In this document: positions 20,625 to 31,503 of the stretch, one piece after another
How the letters are laid out: the number at the start of each line of letters is the position of its first letter
Numbering within the stretch: the first letter of the stretch is position 1
Assembly: GCA_031263485.1 (NCBI GenBank)
Contig: JAISFS010000116.1
Span: forward strand, 1-64,000
Origin: Deltaproteobacteria bacterium
GTDB lineage: Bacteria; Desulfobacterota; Desulfarculia; Adiutricales; Adiutricaceae
DNA: 64,000 nucleotides
Direction: 5' to 3'
Translations under genes and position numbers: made by a program
Notes under the pieces: generated by a model
The model's database searches: none
What the model was told of the DNA's origin: nothing
The model's input: the letters and a program-made list of their open reading frames with translations, nothing else

Positions 20625-21826
20625 CTGCGGGGCGCGCGTCATTGCGGGGACGAGCTCCCGAGCACTGCGGGCGCGGCCCGTCCGGGGTCGCTCCCGCCCG
20701 CCCGCCTATGGCCGGCTCCATGTGTCGCCAGGCTCCGACGCTCCCCGCCCCGTGCTGTCCCGCAACGCATTCCTGACTCCCCGTCCGAGTCTTGGGGTAT
20801 CTCCGGCGATCCTGTCCCTAACGGCGCCAACGGAGTCTCCGGTGCTGGACGGAGCGTTTCTGAGTTTCGGTTTAGCGCCGGGAACGGTTTCGGTGATCGA
20901 AAGGCAGAGACAGGCCAGCGAGAGCGTGTCAGGATGACGAAATTTTGGGCTTTCACGACCATGGACTCTCGCGAGGAATGGCTCTGACGGAATCCGTTTC
21001 GCCCTTAACTTGGCCTGGACGTCCGGATGAACCTGGATATTCAGGGAATGCCCAGTCACGCGCCGACGGCCTGGCGAGACCATATATGTCAGTCCAAGGC
21101 CATCAGTTCTGAGGAGCTTCGCCGGACTTGAGGGCTTTCGCCGGACCTGACGGGCTTCGCAGAACCATGACGTCCCTTCCGAACCTGGCGGCAAGGTCTT
21201 CAAAATCCGTGTCAAGCAAGAGCCAGGGGGGAACCCGTTCGGCGGTCGCTTTGGCGAGGGTCCCGCGGCATCCGTCACTCCACGGAAACGGAGAACTGAG
21301 GCGTCGGGCGGATATCGTCAACAAGCTCGGGAACGTATTCAGGGGCACCTTAGGAAAAATTTTTCATCATGACATCAATAATTTCATGGGGAGTGCAGTG
21401 CCGTGAATGGATAGCGGAAGATTCTTTCTGAGATCTGATTTTGCGGATCGTTTATCACATATTGTAATCGGTACCGGACAGGCTATCAGTACTCATGCCT
21501 AACACGATGATAATCACGATACAGACTACCGGTTCGAACAGGTACGCATCGAAATGCCGCGGAACGTCTGGCGATTGCGTACATCCGGATTGGAGGCGTA
21601 ACCTTATCTCCGTTTCGGGGTATCTTTCAAAGGATATCGTATCATCGGAATGGCGAAGATCCGTAATGTATGTCAAAATAATGTGCGATATAAAGGGCGT
21701 GTATGTGCCGTTGGGCACAGCGAATCGCTTGACTGGTGGAGGGCCGGGGATGTAGGATGGAGCATTGGCCTGTGTCGGTCTGGGACCCACTTGAGAATCG
21801 AACTGTGACTCGATTGAGGTGTCGTG
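20625..21826. other. Intergenic region with AT-rich tract
   Basis: GC content falls at about 21345-21700. A small plus-strand frame at 21495-21755 (86 residues) has no ribosome binding site or family pattern and I do not call it. A possible promoter for the lipoprotein gene is at 21729-21758. Confidence 0.5.
21729..21758 (+). promoter_or_regulatory. Possible promoter of lipoprotein gene
   Basis: TTGACT (21729-21734), 18 bases, then TAGGAT (21753-21758), 68 bases before the start of the lipoprotein gene. Confidence 0.4.
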
Positions 21827-22396
21827 ATGAGGCGCTTGACTCTTCTGCTGTCAATAGCAATGCTGATGGCATTCTGCGCGTCTTGCGCCAAAATCGCCAG
21901 CGCCCGCAAGCCTTTTGTCGCCTCGGACGCCGAATATATCCTCAAGTCCGGCAACAACACGCTCGACGTCAACGCCTTTCTCAGGCAAAGGGGCGGGACC
22001 GTCGTTCTTTGCGCCGCCTCTCAGATAGAGCTCTGGCCCGTGACGGATTTCAGCAGGGCGCTGGTGAAGGATATGGTCGGTTCCGAAGACGGTGGCGAAT
22101 ACGGCGGCGGTTCCGGGCAGTCCTCCATGACAATCGAGGATTCAGAACAAGTGCGCCGTCTTCGGGAGTATGCCAGGGTACAGGTCTGCAACTCCGATGG
22201 ACATGCGGTGTTCACGGGGATCCCGGACGGTGATTATTACCTCTATATCCATCTTTCTTGGGAGGACCTGACATATACCTTCTTTCCCTATACGACTCCG
22301 CGATACGTGAAAACAGGATCCCATCTGGTTGACATGGTAAGCCTGCGAGGCGGGCAGAGGCTGGAACACACGATGACGAGGGTCGTCAACCAGTAA
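21827..22396 (+). CDS. Putative lipoprotein
   Basis: A 189-residue envelope protein of unknown family. The N-terminus MRRLTLLLSIAMLMAFCASC is a signal peptide ending in a Cys that could be lipidated, though Cys at -3 makes the lipobox imperfect. The C-terminal half has the pattern VCNSDGHAVFTGIPDGDYYL, typical of transthyretin/carboxypeptidase-regulatory-like beta folds in which an 'F-x-G-(I/L)-P-x-G-x-Y' turn is conserved. A Gly/Ser-rich loop (about 90-101) interrupts the middle. I choose ATG at 21827 over the GTG three bases earlier because GAGG lies 7 bases before the ATG. Codon usage is less GC-rich than its neighbours. Confidence 0.7.
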   Translation: MRRLTLLLSIAMLMAFCASCAKIASARKPFVASDAEYILKSGNNTLDVNAFLRQRGGTVVLCAASQIELWPVTDFSRALVKDMVGSEDGGEYGGGSGQSSMTIEDSEQVRRLREYARVQVCNSDGHAVFTGIPDGDYYLYIHLSWEDLTYTFFPYTTPRYVKTGSHLVDMVSLRGGQRLEHTMTRVVNQ

Positions 22397-22761
22397 GTCA
22401 CCGTCAAAGAAAGTGGCACGTGACGCGGCGGCGCCACCCGAACGGCGGCGTGGTCATTCGGGTGTCCGAAAACTACATGATCGGTCGACTCAGGCAAAAC
22501 GGTTCGGACGGGTTGGCTGTTTTGAAGCACCGACCGCCGCCGGCAAGTTTTAAGGACTGGGGAGGATGGCATCTCCGTCTCAAGGCGGTGCCTGGCGGCT
22601 GTTCCATGTCAGGATTCTGTCACGGTACGTGTCATCCGGATATCAGCAGATGCGGGATGCGCTTCATTTCCGACATGATCGACCTGACATTGCGTTCCGT
22701 ACCTGAGTGTGGGGGCGAACGCGCCCTCTCCGTCCAGGACAGTTTTCGCGGCGCCGAGTCG
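22397..22761. other. Intergenic region, no gene seen
   Basis: Convergent gap between the lipoprotein gene and the end of DUF4116 gene 2. The plus-strand frame through it is a shadow of the DUF4116 gene. Confidence 0.5.
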
Positions 22762-25700
22762 CTACTTTCCTGCAGGCGTCCTCCCTGCGGCCCTGAGGAT
22801 CTCCGGCGTCCTCAGCCGTTCGGGCACGAACCGGAGCGCGTCCCCGTTTTGCCTGACCGCTGCGCGAACGGTTTCCAGGTCCAAGAACTTCGAAGGCACG
22901 AGTCTGAGGGATATTCCGTCCCGATTGACCGCTGCGAGGCAGATTTCCCGCGTCTTCAGGGCTTCGGGGATGTAGGCCAGAGCGTTGCCGTCCCGTCTCG
23001 CGGCTGTCAGGCAGAGTTCGGGGGTCTTCAGGCTCTCGGGGATCCAGGCGAGCGCGTTGCCGTCCTGTACCGCGGCCGCCAGGCAGAGTTCCGGGGTCTT
23101 TTGATCTTCGGGAACCCAGGCGATGGCGTTCCCGTCCTGGGACACCGCCGCCAGGCAGAGCGTCTGGGTCTTCAGAGACTCCCGCGCCCAGGCGAGGGCG
23201 TTGCCGTCCTGTTCCGCGGCCGCCAGGCAGAGTTCCGGAGTCTTAAGATCCTCGGGAACCCAGGCGATGGCGTTACCGTCCTGGGACACCGCGGCGAGGC
23301 AGAGTCGCGGGTTCAGGTGTTCTTCCGGCACGTGCTCGAGCGCATTGCCGTCCTGAGACACTGCGGCAAGGCAGAGTTCGGGGGTCTTCAGATCCTCACG
23401 CATGTGCCTGAGTGCCATGCCGCAGCACTGGACGGCGGCGAGGCGGATTTCGGGGGTGGCTAGGTCGCCGGGCACGTCCCGGAGCGCCTCGCCGTTCTCG
23501 CGGACTGCGGCGAGGAGTATTTCCGGCTTGGCGAGGGCATAAGGCACGTGCCTCAGCGCCGTGCCGTCACTGCGGACCGCCGCCAGGCAGATCTTTTCCG
23601 TCATTAGCCTCTCAGGCACGTCGTTGAGGCTATGGCCGTCTTGCCTGACGGCTTCGAGGCACAGTTCCCGGTTTATGAGCCCGTCGGGGACGAGCCGGAG
23701 CGGAGTCGCCATCACCCCGAGGCCCGTGTGGCCGAAGGGATCGGCGGGGTCGCGGGGGACCAGGCGGTAGTCTTGATCCCGGTATGCATCGGTCCGGGCG
23801 GAATCGGAGGGGGACGTCGCGTGTTCGCGCCAGGATGCGGCGTTTCCTTTGCGGATTGCCTCAAGACAGAGCTCGGGAGTGACTAGCTTGCGGGGAACGA
23901 ATTCCAGCGCCATGCCGTCGTTCATCACGGCCGCGCGGCAGATTTCGGGAGCCCTCAGGCGTGGGCTGACAAGCCCGAGCGCGAGCCCGTTCTCGCGGAC
24001 GGCGGCGAGGCGAACTTCAGCGGACTGGAGCCTTCGGGGCACGAACCTTACCGTCAGGCCCGATCCCCGGACGGCCGCGAGGCACATCTCCTCAGTCATC
24101 CGTTTCCCCGGAACGAGCCTGAGCGTCCAAGGGTTCCTCGAAACGGCGGCCAGGCGGAGTGCGGGCCTGGCCAGGAGCGCCGGTGCGCCCGGGAACGACG
24201 CCCCGGTTCGCATCGCGCCCGCGAGGCGGATTTTCGGCGTCACGAGCCGGACGGGAACGTGTCTGAACGCGAGGGGCGAATCGAGGACGGCCGCGATGCA
24301 GATCTCCCTTGAGGCCAGCCGCGCGGGGACGGAAAAGAGGGCCTCGCCGTCGCTTCGGACGGCGGCAAGGCAAAGCTTGGAGGTGACACGCCTCTCGGGC
24401 ACTCTTGCCAGGGCCTCGTAGGACTGCTGCACGGCGTTCGTCAGGATTTCCGGCGTCAGGAATCTGGGCGGGACGTACATCACCGCCTGGCCTTCCGAAA
24501 TGACGGCCGCCTTGCAGATTTCCGGAGTCAGGAACCTTTCGGGGATGCAGGATATCGCACCGCCATGCGAACGGGCAGCGGCGAGGCGCATCTCCGGGGT
24601 CTCGATCGGTACCGGCACGTGCATCAACGCAAGCCCGTAATCCCGCACGGCGGCGAGGCAGACGTCCGGGGTTCGCATGCCCTCGGGCAAGTGTTCCAGG
24701 GCCTCGCCGTGCTCGCGGACGGCGGCGAGGCAGACGTCGAGTGTCCTTCTGTCCTCCGGGGCGTGCCAGATGACCTGTCCGCACTGGCGGACGGCGGCGA
24801 GGCAGACTTCAGATGTCCTCTTGCCCTCCGGAACCTGATCCAGGACCGTTCCGTCCCGGCGCACTGCGGCCAGGCACACTTCCCGCGTCCTAAGGCCCTC
24901 CGGCACGAACTCCAGCGCCTCGCCGTCCTGCCGGACTGCGGCGAGGCAGATTTCCCGGGACTTCAGCCGCTCAGGAACGCTTTCGAGCGCCAGGCCGTCG
25001 TCCGTGACGGCGGCGAGGAGAAGTTCACCGGTAATGAGGTTTTCCGGAACGAGAGAGATGGCCTCTCCGGACTCCCGAACGGCGGCGCGGCACAGCTCCG
25101 GGGTCACCATGGCGGCGGGGACGAGTCCCAGCGCCGCTGGGTTGCCCTGTACGGCCGCCCGAATGAGCTCCGGCGTGACGAGGCTTTCTGGGACGTGCTC
25201 GAGGGCGAGGCCGTTCTGGCGCACGGCCGCCAGGCTCATCCCACGGTCAATCATTTCTTTAGGCGCGTGTTCGAGGGCCAGGCCGTTCTGCCGGACGGCG
25301 GTCCGGCAGAGTCCGGGGGTGACGAGCCGGTCGGGCACGTGACATAGCGCCTCGCCGTTCGACCTGACGGCCGCGAGGCACATGCCGCGGGTCCTCAGGT
25401 CGTCCGGCACCTCCCAGAGAGCCGAGCCGCCAGTGCGGACTGCTTCCAGGCAGAGGCGTCCGGACATTTGACTTCGGGGTACGTAGCTGATGGAATCGCC
25501 TTCGATGCCGGCGGCTTCCATGCAGATCTCCTTAGTATGCCTCTCTTCGGGAACGTACGCCAACGCGTATCCGTCACCGCGCACTGCGGCAAGACAGATC
25601 TCCTCCTTCCTTTGCCGGTAACGCATGCTCATGATAGCCATGCCGAAGGAGCGGACGGCGGCGAGCAGAATTTCCGGCTTCAGGAGCCACGGCGGCGCGT

Positions 25701-26583
25701 GGAGGAGAGCTTCGGTGCCGAAGCGCCCCGCGGCGCGGACGATTTCGGAGGTCGCGATATTCTCCGGGACGTGCTCTAACGCGTCTCCGCAGGCATGGAC
25801 GGCGGCCAGGCAGATTTCATGCGTCCTGAGGTTTTCGGGGATCCTTTCGAGAGCCAGGGCTTCATCGCGGACTGCAATTAGACAGAGCTCGGGCGTCAAC
25901 AGCTCTTCCGGGACGCGCGAGATCATCCAGCCGTTCTTCCGGATCGCGGCAAGGCAGAGATCAGGCGTGACGAGATGTCCGGGGATACGCCCGATCGCAC
26001 CGTAGGAACGGCTGGCGGCGGAGATGACGAACTCCGGTGTCCTGATCCTCTCAGGCACATACGAGATGGATGAGGCTTCCTGGCAGAAGGCGGCTAGGCA
26101 GACATCCGGAGTCTTGAGCTCCTCACTCACAAATTTGAGCGCGGGGCCGAATTTGCGAACCGCAGCAAGACAGACGTCGGACGTCATGGCTCGGTCAGCG
26201 ACAAACTCGAGGGCAAGGCCGTTTTCCCGGACGGCGGCGAGACAGACGTCCGAAGCCTTGAGCGTCTCAGGGACATGTTCCAGGGCTCGGCCGTCTTGAC
26301 GGACGGCCACGAGGCAGAGGTCCGGAGCCTTGAGCGTCTCAGGGACATATTTCAGGGCCCGGCCGTCTTCTCGGACTGCGGCGAGGCAGACGTCGAACGT
26401 CTTAAGCTCTTCCGGGACTTCCTTGAGCGCCATGCCATTTTTGAGGACTGAGGCCTTACAGGCCTCAGGCGTCGGAACTGTCGCCGCGGTGCCCTTGGGG
26501 GAACCGGATACACCGGCCTTATCCAAGGTTTCCTGGATGCGCTTGCGGAGGTCGTCATGCGGCGTTCTGAATGGTTTCGTCAT
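22762..26583 (-). CDS. Giant DUF4116 repeat protein 2
   Basis: The product is 1,273 residues with a 35-residue polar leader (KPFRTPHDDLRKRIQETLDK), then about 50 units of 24 residues of the DUF4116 type (TPELCLAAV-x-QDGNALA-x-VP). It is a full-length paralog of the protein encoded at 12493. Both contain the sequence PWTLRLVPxKxMTEE at the same relative place, followed a few units later by a non-repeat linker; here the linker is Ser/Asp/Tyr-rich (ASWREHATSPSDSARTDAYR). The last units near the C-terminus are very alike (LKTPELCLAAAEQDGNALAW), a sign of recent unit duplication or gene conversion. No signal peptide is present. ATG at 26583 is preceded by a weak GGAAAGATGA. Function is unknown. 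Confidence 0.9.
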   Translation of the reverse strand: MTKPFRTPHDDLRKRIQETLDKAGVSGSPKGTAATVPTPEACKASVLKNGMALKEVPEELKTFDVCLAAVREDGRALKYVPETLKAPDLCLVAVRQDGRALEHVPETLKASDVCLAAVRENGLALEFVADRAMTSDVCLAAVRKFGPALKFVSEELKTPDVCLAAFCQEASSISYVPERIRTPEFVISAASRSYGAIGRIPGHLVTPDLCLAAIRKNGWMISRVPEELLTPELCLIAVRDEALALERIPENLRTHEICLAAVHACGDALEHVPENIATSEIVRAAGRFGTEALLHAPPWLLKPEILLAAVRSFGMAIMSMRYRQRKEEICLAAVRGDGYALAYVPEERHTKEICMEAAGIEGDSISYVPRSQMSGRLCLEAVRTGGSALWEVPDDLRTRGMCLAAVRSNGEALCHVPDRLVTPGLCRTAVRQNGLALEHAPKEMIDRGMSLAAVRQNGLALEHVPESLVTPELIRAAVQGNPAALGLVPAAMVTPELCRAAVRESGEAISLVPENLITGELLLAAVTDDGLALESVPERLKSREICLAAVRQDGEALEFVPEGLRTREVCLAAVRRDGTVLDQVPEGKRTSEVCLAAVRQCGQVIWHAPEDRRTLDVCLAAVREHGEALEHLPEGMRTPDVCLAAVRDYGLALMHVPVPIETPEMRLAAARSHGGAISCIPERFLTPEICKAAVISEGQAVMYVPPRFLTPEILTNAVQQSYEALARVPERRVTSKLCLAAVRSDGEALFSVPARLASREICIAAVLDSPLAFRHVPVRLVTPKIRLAGAMRTGASFPGAPALLARPALRLAAVSRNPWTLRLVPGKRMTEEMCLAAVRGSGLTVRFVPRRLQSAEVRLAAVRENGLALGLVSPRLRAPEICRAAVMNDGMALEFVPRKLVTPELCLEAIRKGNAASWREHATSPSDSARTDAYRDQDYRLVPRDPADPFGHTGLGVMATPLRLVPDGLINRELCLEAVRQDGHSLNDVPERLMTEKICLAAVRSDGTALRHVPYALAKPEILLAAVRENGEALRDVPGDLATPEIRLAAVQCCGMALRHMREDLKTPELCLAAVSQDGNALEHVPEEHLNPRLCLAAVSQDGNAIAWVPEDLKTPELCLAAAEQDGNALAWARESLKTQTLCLAAVSQDGNAIAWVPEDQKTPELCLAAAVQDGNALAWIPESLKTPELCLTAARRDGNALAYIPEALKTREICLAAVNRDGISLRLVPSKFLDLETVRAAVRQNGDALRFVPERLRTPEILRAAGRTPAGK

Positions 26584-28270
26584 GTGGGATCATCTTTCCG
26601 GTTACGGGGTTTCGTGATGGTATGCGGTTCCGGTTGGCAACGGAGGCAGGGAGTCCCGGAATGGCCGGGAAGCCGGCGAGAGAGAGGCGCGTGAAAGGCG
26701 AGGTCATGGCGCGGAGGGGCGATCATGGCCGCCAAGGGTCCGGGGGTGGGTCCGCAAGGCTTATCGAGTTGAAATGTCCAGAGCATCGTCGCAGCGAGGG
26801 ACACAACGGGGCCATAAGCCTTGCCTCAGGGCAGAGCGTATCGGGCCGTAATCGTCTGGCAGGGGACGGCCCCGATCCCCTGATTGGCGGGTCGGTCCAA
26901 CCGCGCCTCCGGGCCAATGAATGGCGCTTCACGGACTCGCGACGAATTCGCCGGCCGGTTCGGTTCCGGCAAGGGGAGGCGGCACGGGTCAGGTTGCGAG
27001 CCGATCTCCGGATAGTGGGGGGGCTACCAGAGGTCAAGGGGGGGGGTGGCTTCCTCCTACACGGACAGGTTGGCGCTCTCAATCCCGACTCAATCCCGAT
27101 GGCGGCAAGGGGCCTCTTCGGCCAGAGTAGGCTGGCGTTGCGCTTCCCGGAGCCAGGGAGTCATCTTCGCCGGAAGGATCGTCGGGTTTAGGGTTGCCCT
27201 CAGGCCTTGGGATCCGGTATCGTAGCCGACCGGTGACCTCCCGGCTTCCCGTTGCCACGCGATCATGCGGATCCGCGCTGCATGGAAGCCGTCGGGGAAA
27301 TGGACGGTAAGGAAAAGGCGCCCGGGAGCGGCGCCTTGAGGTCTCGCTGCACGGATACGATCTCATTGTATCCGACCGTAACCTCGGCGGCAAGGGGGCT
27401 TTGCGGAGGCGAGGGAGCTCAGGTCTCACTTCGGGCGAAGGTCCAGGGCCGAATCCCGGGGCTTAGTCGGTCCGATCGCGCTCCGTGGTATCGGGTACCC
27501 TTGGATGGGCATATAATACAGCTTGTGCCCAGGCAGTCATTTTCGCTTCAGTGTTCGGCAATGGGCCGGAGGCGACCAGGCAAGCTTCCAGCTGCAGAGT
27601 TGAGGGTTGTTTGCGGAGCAGGTACGATTCGGGCGCCCCAGTGCAGGAATGGGAGGTTTAGTGATCCGGCCTGCCTTCGAGGAGGGGACGGCTCGTTTGT
27701 CGCAGGAAAGGCTCACGGGCTAATCTGCCCGAGCCTGGCCGTGCCGGACAGTATTGGTTCAACACAAGGCAGGCTAAGGATGGATCGGAGAAATCAAGTC
27801 GATGCAGGCGGGGCCGGGCGAGCAAGTCGGGGGCCCCGGGCGGGCAGTCCAGTCAGGCCCGGGAGCGGCGGTTCGGGCAAGACTGGCAATATCAGGCGTG
27901 GCAGGCTGCTCAAAGCGCAGGCAGGAGGCATGGAGTTTCGATGAAATGATGTACGCGGAATGAAATGATGTTCGCGGAAATGATTAAGGTGGAGGGGCGA
28001 AGATATCCAGGGCAGGGTGGAGAGATGCCGGGAAAAGCTATGGGGATCAGGGCAGGAAAAGCTGGAAGTTCAGCGCTTGGAAAGTGAGAGAAGGGACGGG
28101 AAGTGAATTGCGGGAAGATGAAGGAAGGGCCGAACAGATATAGAGGGTGGCGAATTCGGAGAGGAGATGCAAGTTGTCGCATCATTCGCTTATCCCTTAG
28201 GTTTAGGACTTGTCTCGTCGGCGTCCGCGGGATTGACGGATGCCCGGCCTTCGACGGGGACATACGCCGT
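26584..28270. other. Gene-poor stretch, no gene seen
   Basis: About 1.7 kb without a supportable gene. Frames are short, arginine/glycine-rich and lack ribosome binding sites. It lies upstream of DUF4116 gene 2 and downstream of the decayed AAA-ATPase-like gene, so it may be decayed accessory DNA. Confidence 0.5.
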
Positions 28271-30100
28271 GTGCATGGCGCGGTGCGGGTGGCGGCTTAA
28301 GGAACCGTTCGGAAAAAATGCGGCGGTGCCCCCCGCCTGACCAGCTGATTTCCTTGAACGTGACCGCGATGTCGGAATTTTCGGCAGCAGCGGCTATGGC
28401 AGCTACGAACCAGTCGCGGCCCGCGAAGCGGGGCGCGTCGAAATATCTGGCGACTATCCTGGAAAAGGCCCTTTCTCTGGCGCGGATCCTCCCTGCGGCC
28501 GGGGCACCTTTCCGTTCCGGGCGTCGTTGGCTTGAGCAATCGGAACCCCGTACAGGCCCTCGTATGGTTCAGGTTCATCATCGAGGATGAAATCCGTCGT
28601 TGCTTCCACGGTCGTCCCGTCGCAGTTGGGGGTTTTCGGGATGATTTCGTGGTCGAACAGTAGCACCTCGAGAGCGCAGCCGGAACGGCGCGGCAAGACG
28701 ATCAGGAAGCGTAAAGGAGGATGCCGAAGATGTCCATGCAGCCCTTGAACTCTGGCGTAATCCCCGAGAACGGGATCCCGAGAAGGCGTCTCGCCACATC
28801 CGTGTCCCGTCCGTGAAGAGAGCTGAGAAGCTCGCGTGCTGACGAGTCCAGGAACGCCTCGCCGTCATGCCCGTCACTCCCCTTCAAGGCGAGAGCACGG
28901 GTATTGTCGACGTAGATGGCGCCGCCACCGCCTATCCCGTCGAATCCGTGTTCCCAGAACGGCAAAGGCCTGAGCCGCTCCTGCATGGATTTGTCCCCCT
29001 GGAGCGTCTGTCGGCATGGGAGCCCCCCTGACCGCCGTGACGGGCGCCTAGGTGCGGGTTTCCGCCTCCCGTGCCTTCGGCAGGCCCTTTCCCTCTTGAA
29101 GAATCTCGTTGCGGCGTAAGCGTTCGAGACCTTGGGCGTAGGGTCATCGCGGGAAGAAAAGGTATATCTGAAAGAAGCGGCCCAATGGGCCCGGCCAGGG
29201 CCCGCGAACCAGTCGAGGAGCGCTTCCGCGAGATCCCTTTTCATCGACTCCTGCCCGAGGCAGCCCGCCTTTTCCATGGCGGCGAGCGCCGGGGCCAAGC
29301 GTTCCCTGAAGGCAATGCGGATTTCCTGTAGGGTGAAGCCGCAAAAGGTACGATATTCGGGTTTGTCGTCCATGTCTCTCGCGTTGATGATCACGAAGAA
29401 CTGGTTGTGGCGTTCAGTATTACCGGTGGCCGTTACCAGCGGGAAATCCAGCTCAATGTAGTTGCCTTTCAGATTGCGGAAAACATGCGACAATTAACTC
29501 TATATCTCCAAGGTCTTCCTTCAGTCGCCGTTGTTGTGGCGCAGGGCGTAGTCACACTCGCCAATCAGGAGGATTATTTTTTCCCGTATTGGTCAATTCA
29601 GCGATCCGCCATTCTTTCTTCGGGGACTTCCGCCGCCGCGGCCAGCAGATTTCTGCCAAGTCTGTTTATCAGGTCGCGGATCACGAAGCCGCAGGACATC
29701 GAGCTTCACCCCGAGCCGCCGCTGCCGACGGCGGCGATATGCGATGCCAGGCTCTGGCAGAACCGTTCAGGATCCGGGTTCGGAGCCGTCTCCGCGTATC
29801 CGGATACGTCATGCTCATGTCGATTCTTATCGCGACATAAGGCTTCCATTCGTGATTCAGACCGGGATCGGAAATCCCTAGGCTTTAGAAAGGTCGCCGG
29901 TAGCTTCGGGCTACTGCCTTGACGTTATCCTCAGGAGCGTCTTGCCGTAGCATCTCGGCCTGGCCAGAAAAGGAGTATCCCACCTGTACTGATACAGGCG
30001 GCCGACAATCCTGTCTTGTCGATTTTGACAGCACCATTTTTATCAGGAAGTCCATGGAGTTCTGTTCATCAGCGGGAAGCGGGGTAAGGCTTTGGCTCAT
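28270..30100 (-). pseudogene. Decayed AAA-ATPase-like / PD-(D/E)XK family gene
   Basis: Minus-strand pieces in changing frames match, in order, the intact relative at 34018. They are: MSQSLTPLPADEQNSMDFLIK (start near 30100); KIDKTGL; TPFLARPRCYGKTLL (Walker A region, against GRPPGFGKTLL); NHEWKPYVAIRIDM (against HKWKSYPVIRIDM); a LIGECDYAL-like Walker B piece just above 29500; LVTATGNTERHNQFF plus YRTFCGFTLQEI (against FIAGVSRFML plus YAALCGITRNEL) near 29400-29330. C-terminal material runs down to about 28280, including FDAPRFAGRDWFVAAIAAAA. Several frameshifts and stops (for example near 29925 and 29890) make it clearly non-functional. The family (PF09820 with PF08011) is common, multi-copy and of unknown role in host-associated anaerobes. 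A 263-residue open frame at 28702-29493 is part of this wreck, not a separate gene. Confidence 0.75.
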
Positions 30101-31503
30101 GCGTTTTGACCTCGTGTTTAGCGACCACACGACCTCAATATCCCGAAACCAGCGCGTTGGGTTTCTTGCGACCCTGCGGGCCGAGATCACGCATCCTTGC
30201 GGTTTTTGAGCGGCCAAAATGACGGGTCAACTCAAAAATCTTAGAGATTAATTCGGAAAATATTCCAAATATTCCCACGTTAATCAACTGTTTTACTGAA
30301 TTATGATTTGATCGGATATCTGACTTCTTCCTGAAATGGAGTCAAACCAATTCAATAATTTCAAGATAATGTCTGAACAATTTTCACGATACGTCAAAAT
30401 CTACGATGTCGTCATCCGGCTCCCCCAGCAGCTGCCGCGGTACAGGATTTCGGATGCGTTCGCCAAATGGCTGTTGAGCCTGCGGAGCTTCGAAGGTCAC
30501 ATCTTCCGTATGTTCCAGACACCTGCCGGGGCCGCTGGACTTAAGGGCAGGGATTTCCGATCGACGGTCTTCGATGTCGTCTGTTCCTGAGGCCGACTGA
30601 TGATCCGAGGATCACCGGCTGACAGAGTTTTCACACGAAGAGAGCGATTGATACCTCCTCCCCGAGCGGTGACGGCTGAACCTCAACCGGACAGTGTCCT
30701 CCGCGGGCCACCCCGTACCGAAGTCTGGGAGCCATCGTGGACCTGTTTGACCTTTCTCGAATGCCTGAAGGATGACAACGGTCTGTGAGATCGCGTGCCG
30801 CACCGACCGGCGCGTTTTCTGCACCTGTTTCCAAGCATTTTCGCGATAACTGACTCAACGTTCGGTATTCCCTTACCCGTCTGCCGCCCGCAGGGAGGGT
30901 AGAACCGACCGGCCACGCGGAATGGGAGGGCGACCGGCTCGGCCCTGTCGGGACTAAGCCAATACCCGCCGGGACGGACTGCCGCGGCGGGCCTGCAAAC
31001 GCTTCGGTATCGGCAGGGCAGCGGGATCGCGCCTCGAGTGTTTCGTAACAGACCGGGGTAACCCGGGAATGACATTCCGTGCCGAAAATCCATTTGACTT
31101 GCAGACTTTCTGATCATATTATTCGCTTTCGGGTTCCGATTCCTACGCCTGACCCTTTTCGGCAGGAATCACTTCCGCCAAGAACCCCTTCCGGCAGGAA
31201 TCAATTACGCCAAGAACCCCTTCCGGCAGGAATCATTTACGCCAAGAACCCCTTCCGGCAGGAATCTCAACGGCACTGTTTCCGCCAACACCGCGACCCG
31301 CCGCGAGCGACGGCGGAGCTTGCCAGGCATCCTGGCCCCCCAGCATTATCGACCATGATTATGGCCGGGGCCTCCAGCTGGCTGGGCAGAGCCCTCCATC
31401 CTGCCAACCGTTGTTTCCGATGCCCGTCGTCTTAGATAGGGCGACGTCGGGATTCCTTCGGCATCCGCCCGTTCGATGAAGCCCCGTCATTTTCTCTGGA
31501 ACT
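30101..31503. other. Intergenic region with AT-rich island and 32-bp repeat
   Basis: AT-rich block at about 30225-30400. A plus-strand frame at 30336-30590 has no ribosome binding site or recognisable domain. A 32-bp tandem repeat sits at 31158-31268. No gene is supported. Confidence 0.5.
31158..31268. repeat. 32-bp tandem repeat
   Basis: About three and a half copies with period 32; GGCAGGAATC begins at 31161, 31193, 31225 and 31257. Units are directly adjacent with no unique spacers, so this is not a CRISPR array. Confidence 0.9.

Noticed and set aside
21495..21755. 86-residue plus-strand ORF
   Set aside because: No ribosome binding site, no recognisable domain, and it lies in an AT-rich non-coding patch.
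28702..29493. 263-residue hypothetical protein
   Set aside because: It starts with TTG right after a stop, has an Arg-rich middle, and its sequence fits into the decayed AAA-ATPase-like gene running through several frames.
31158..31268. Possible CRISPR array
   Set aside because: The 32-bp units are directly adjacent with no unique spacers, and no cas gene is present.
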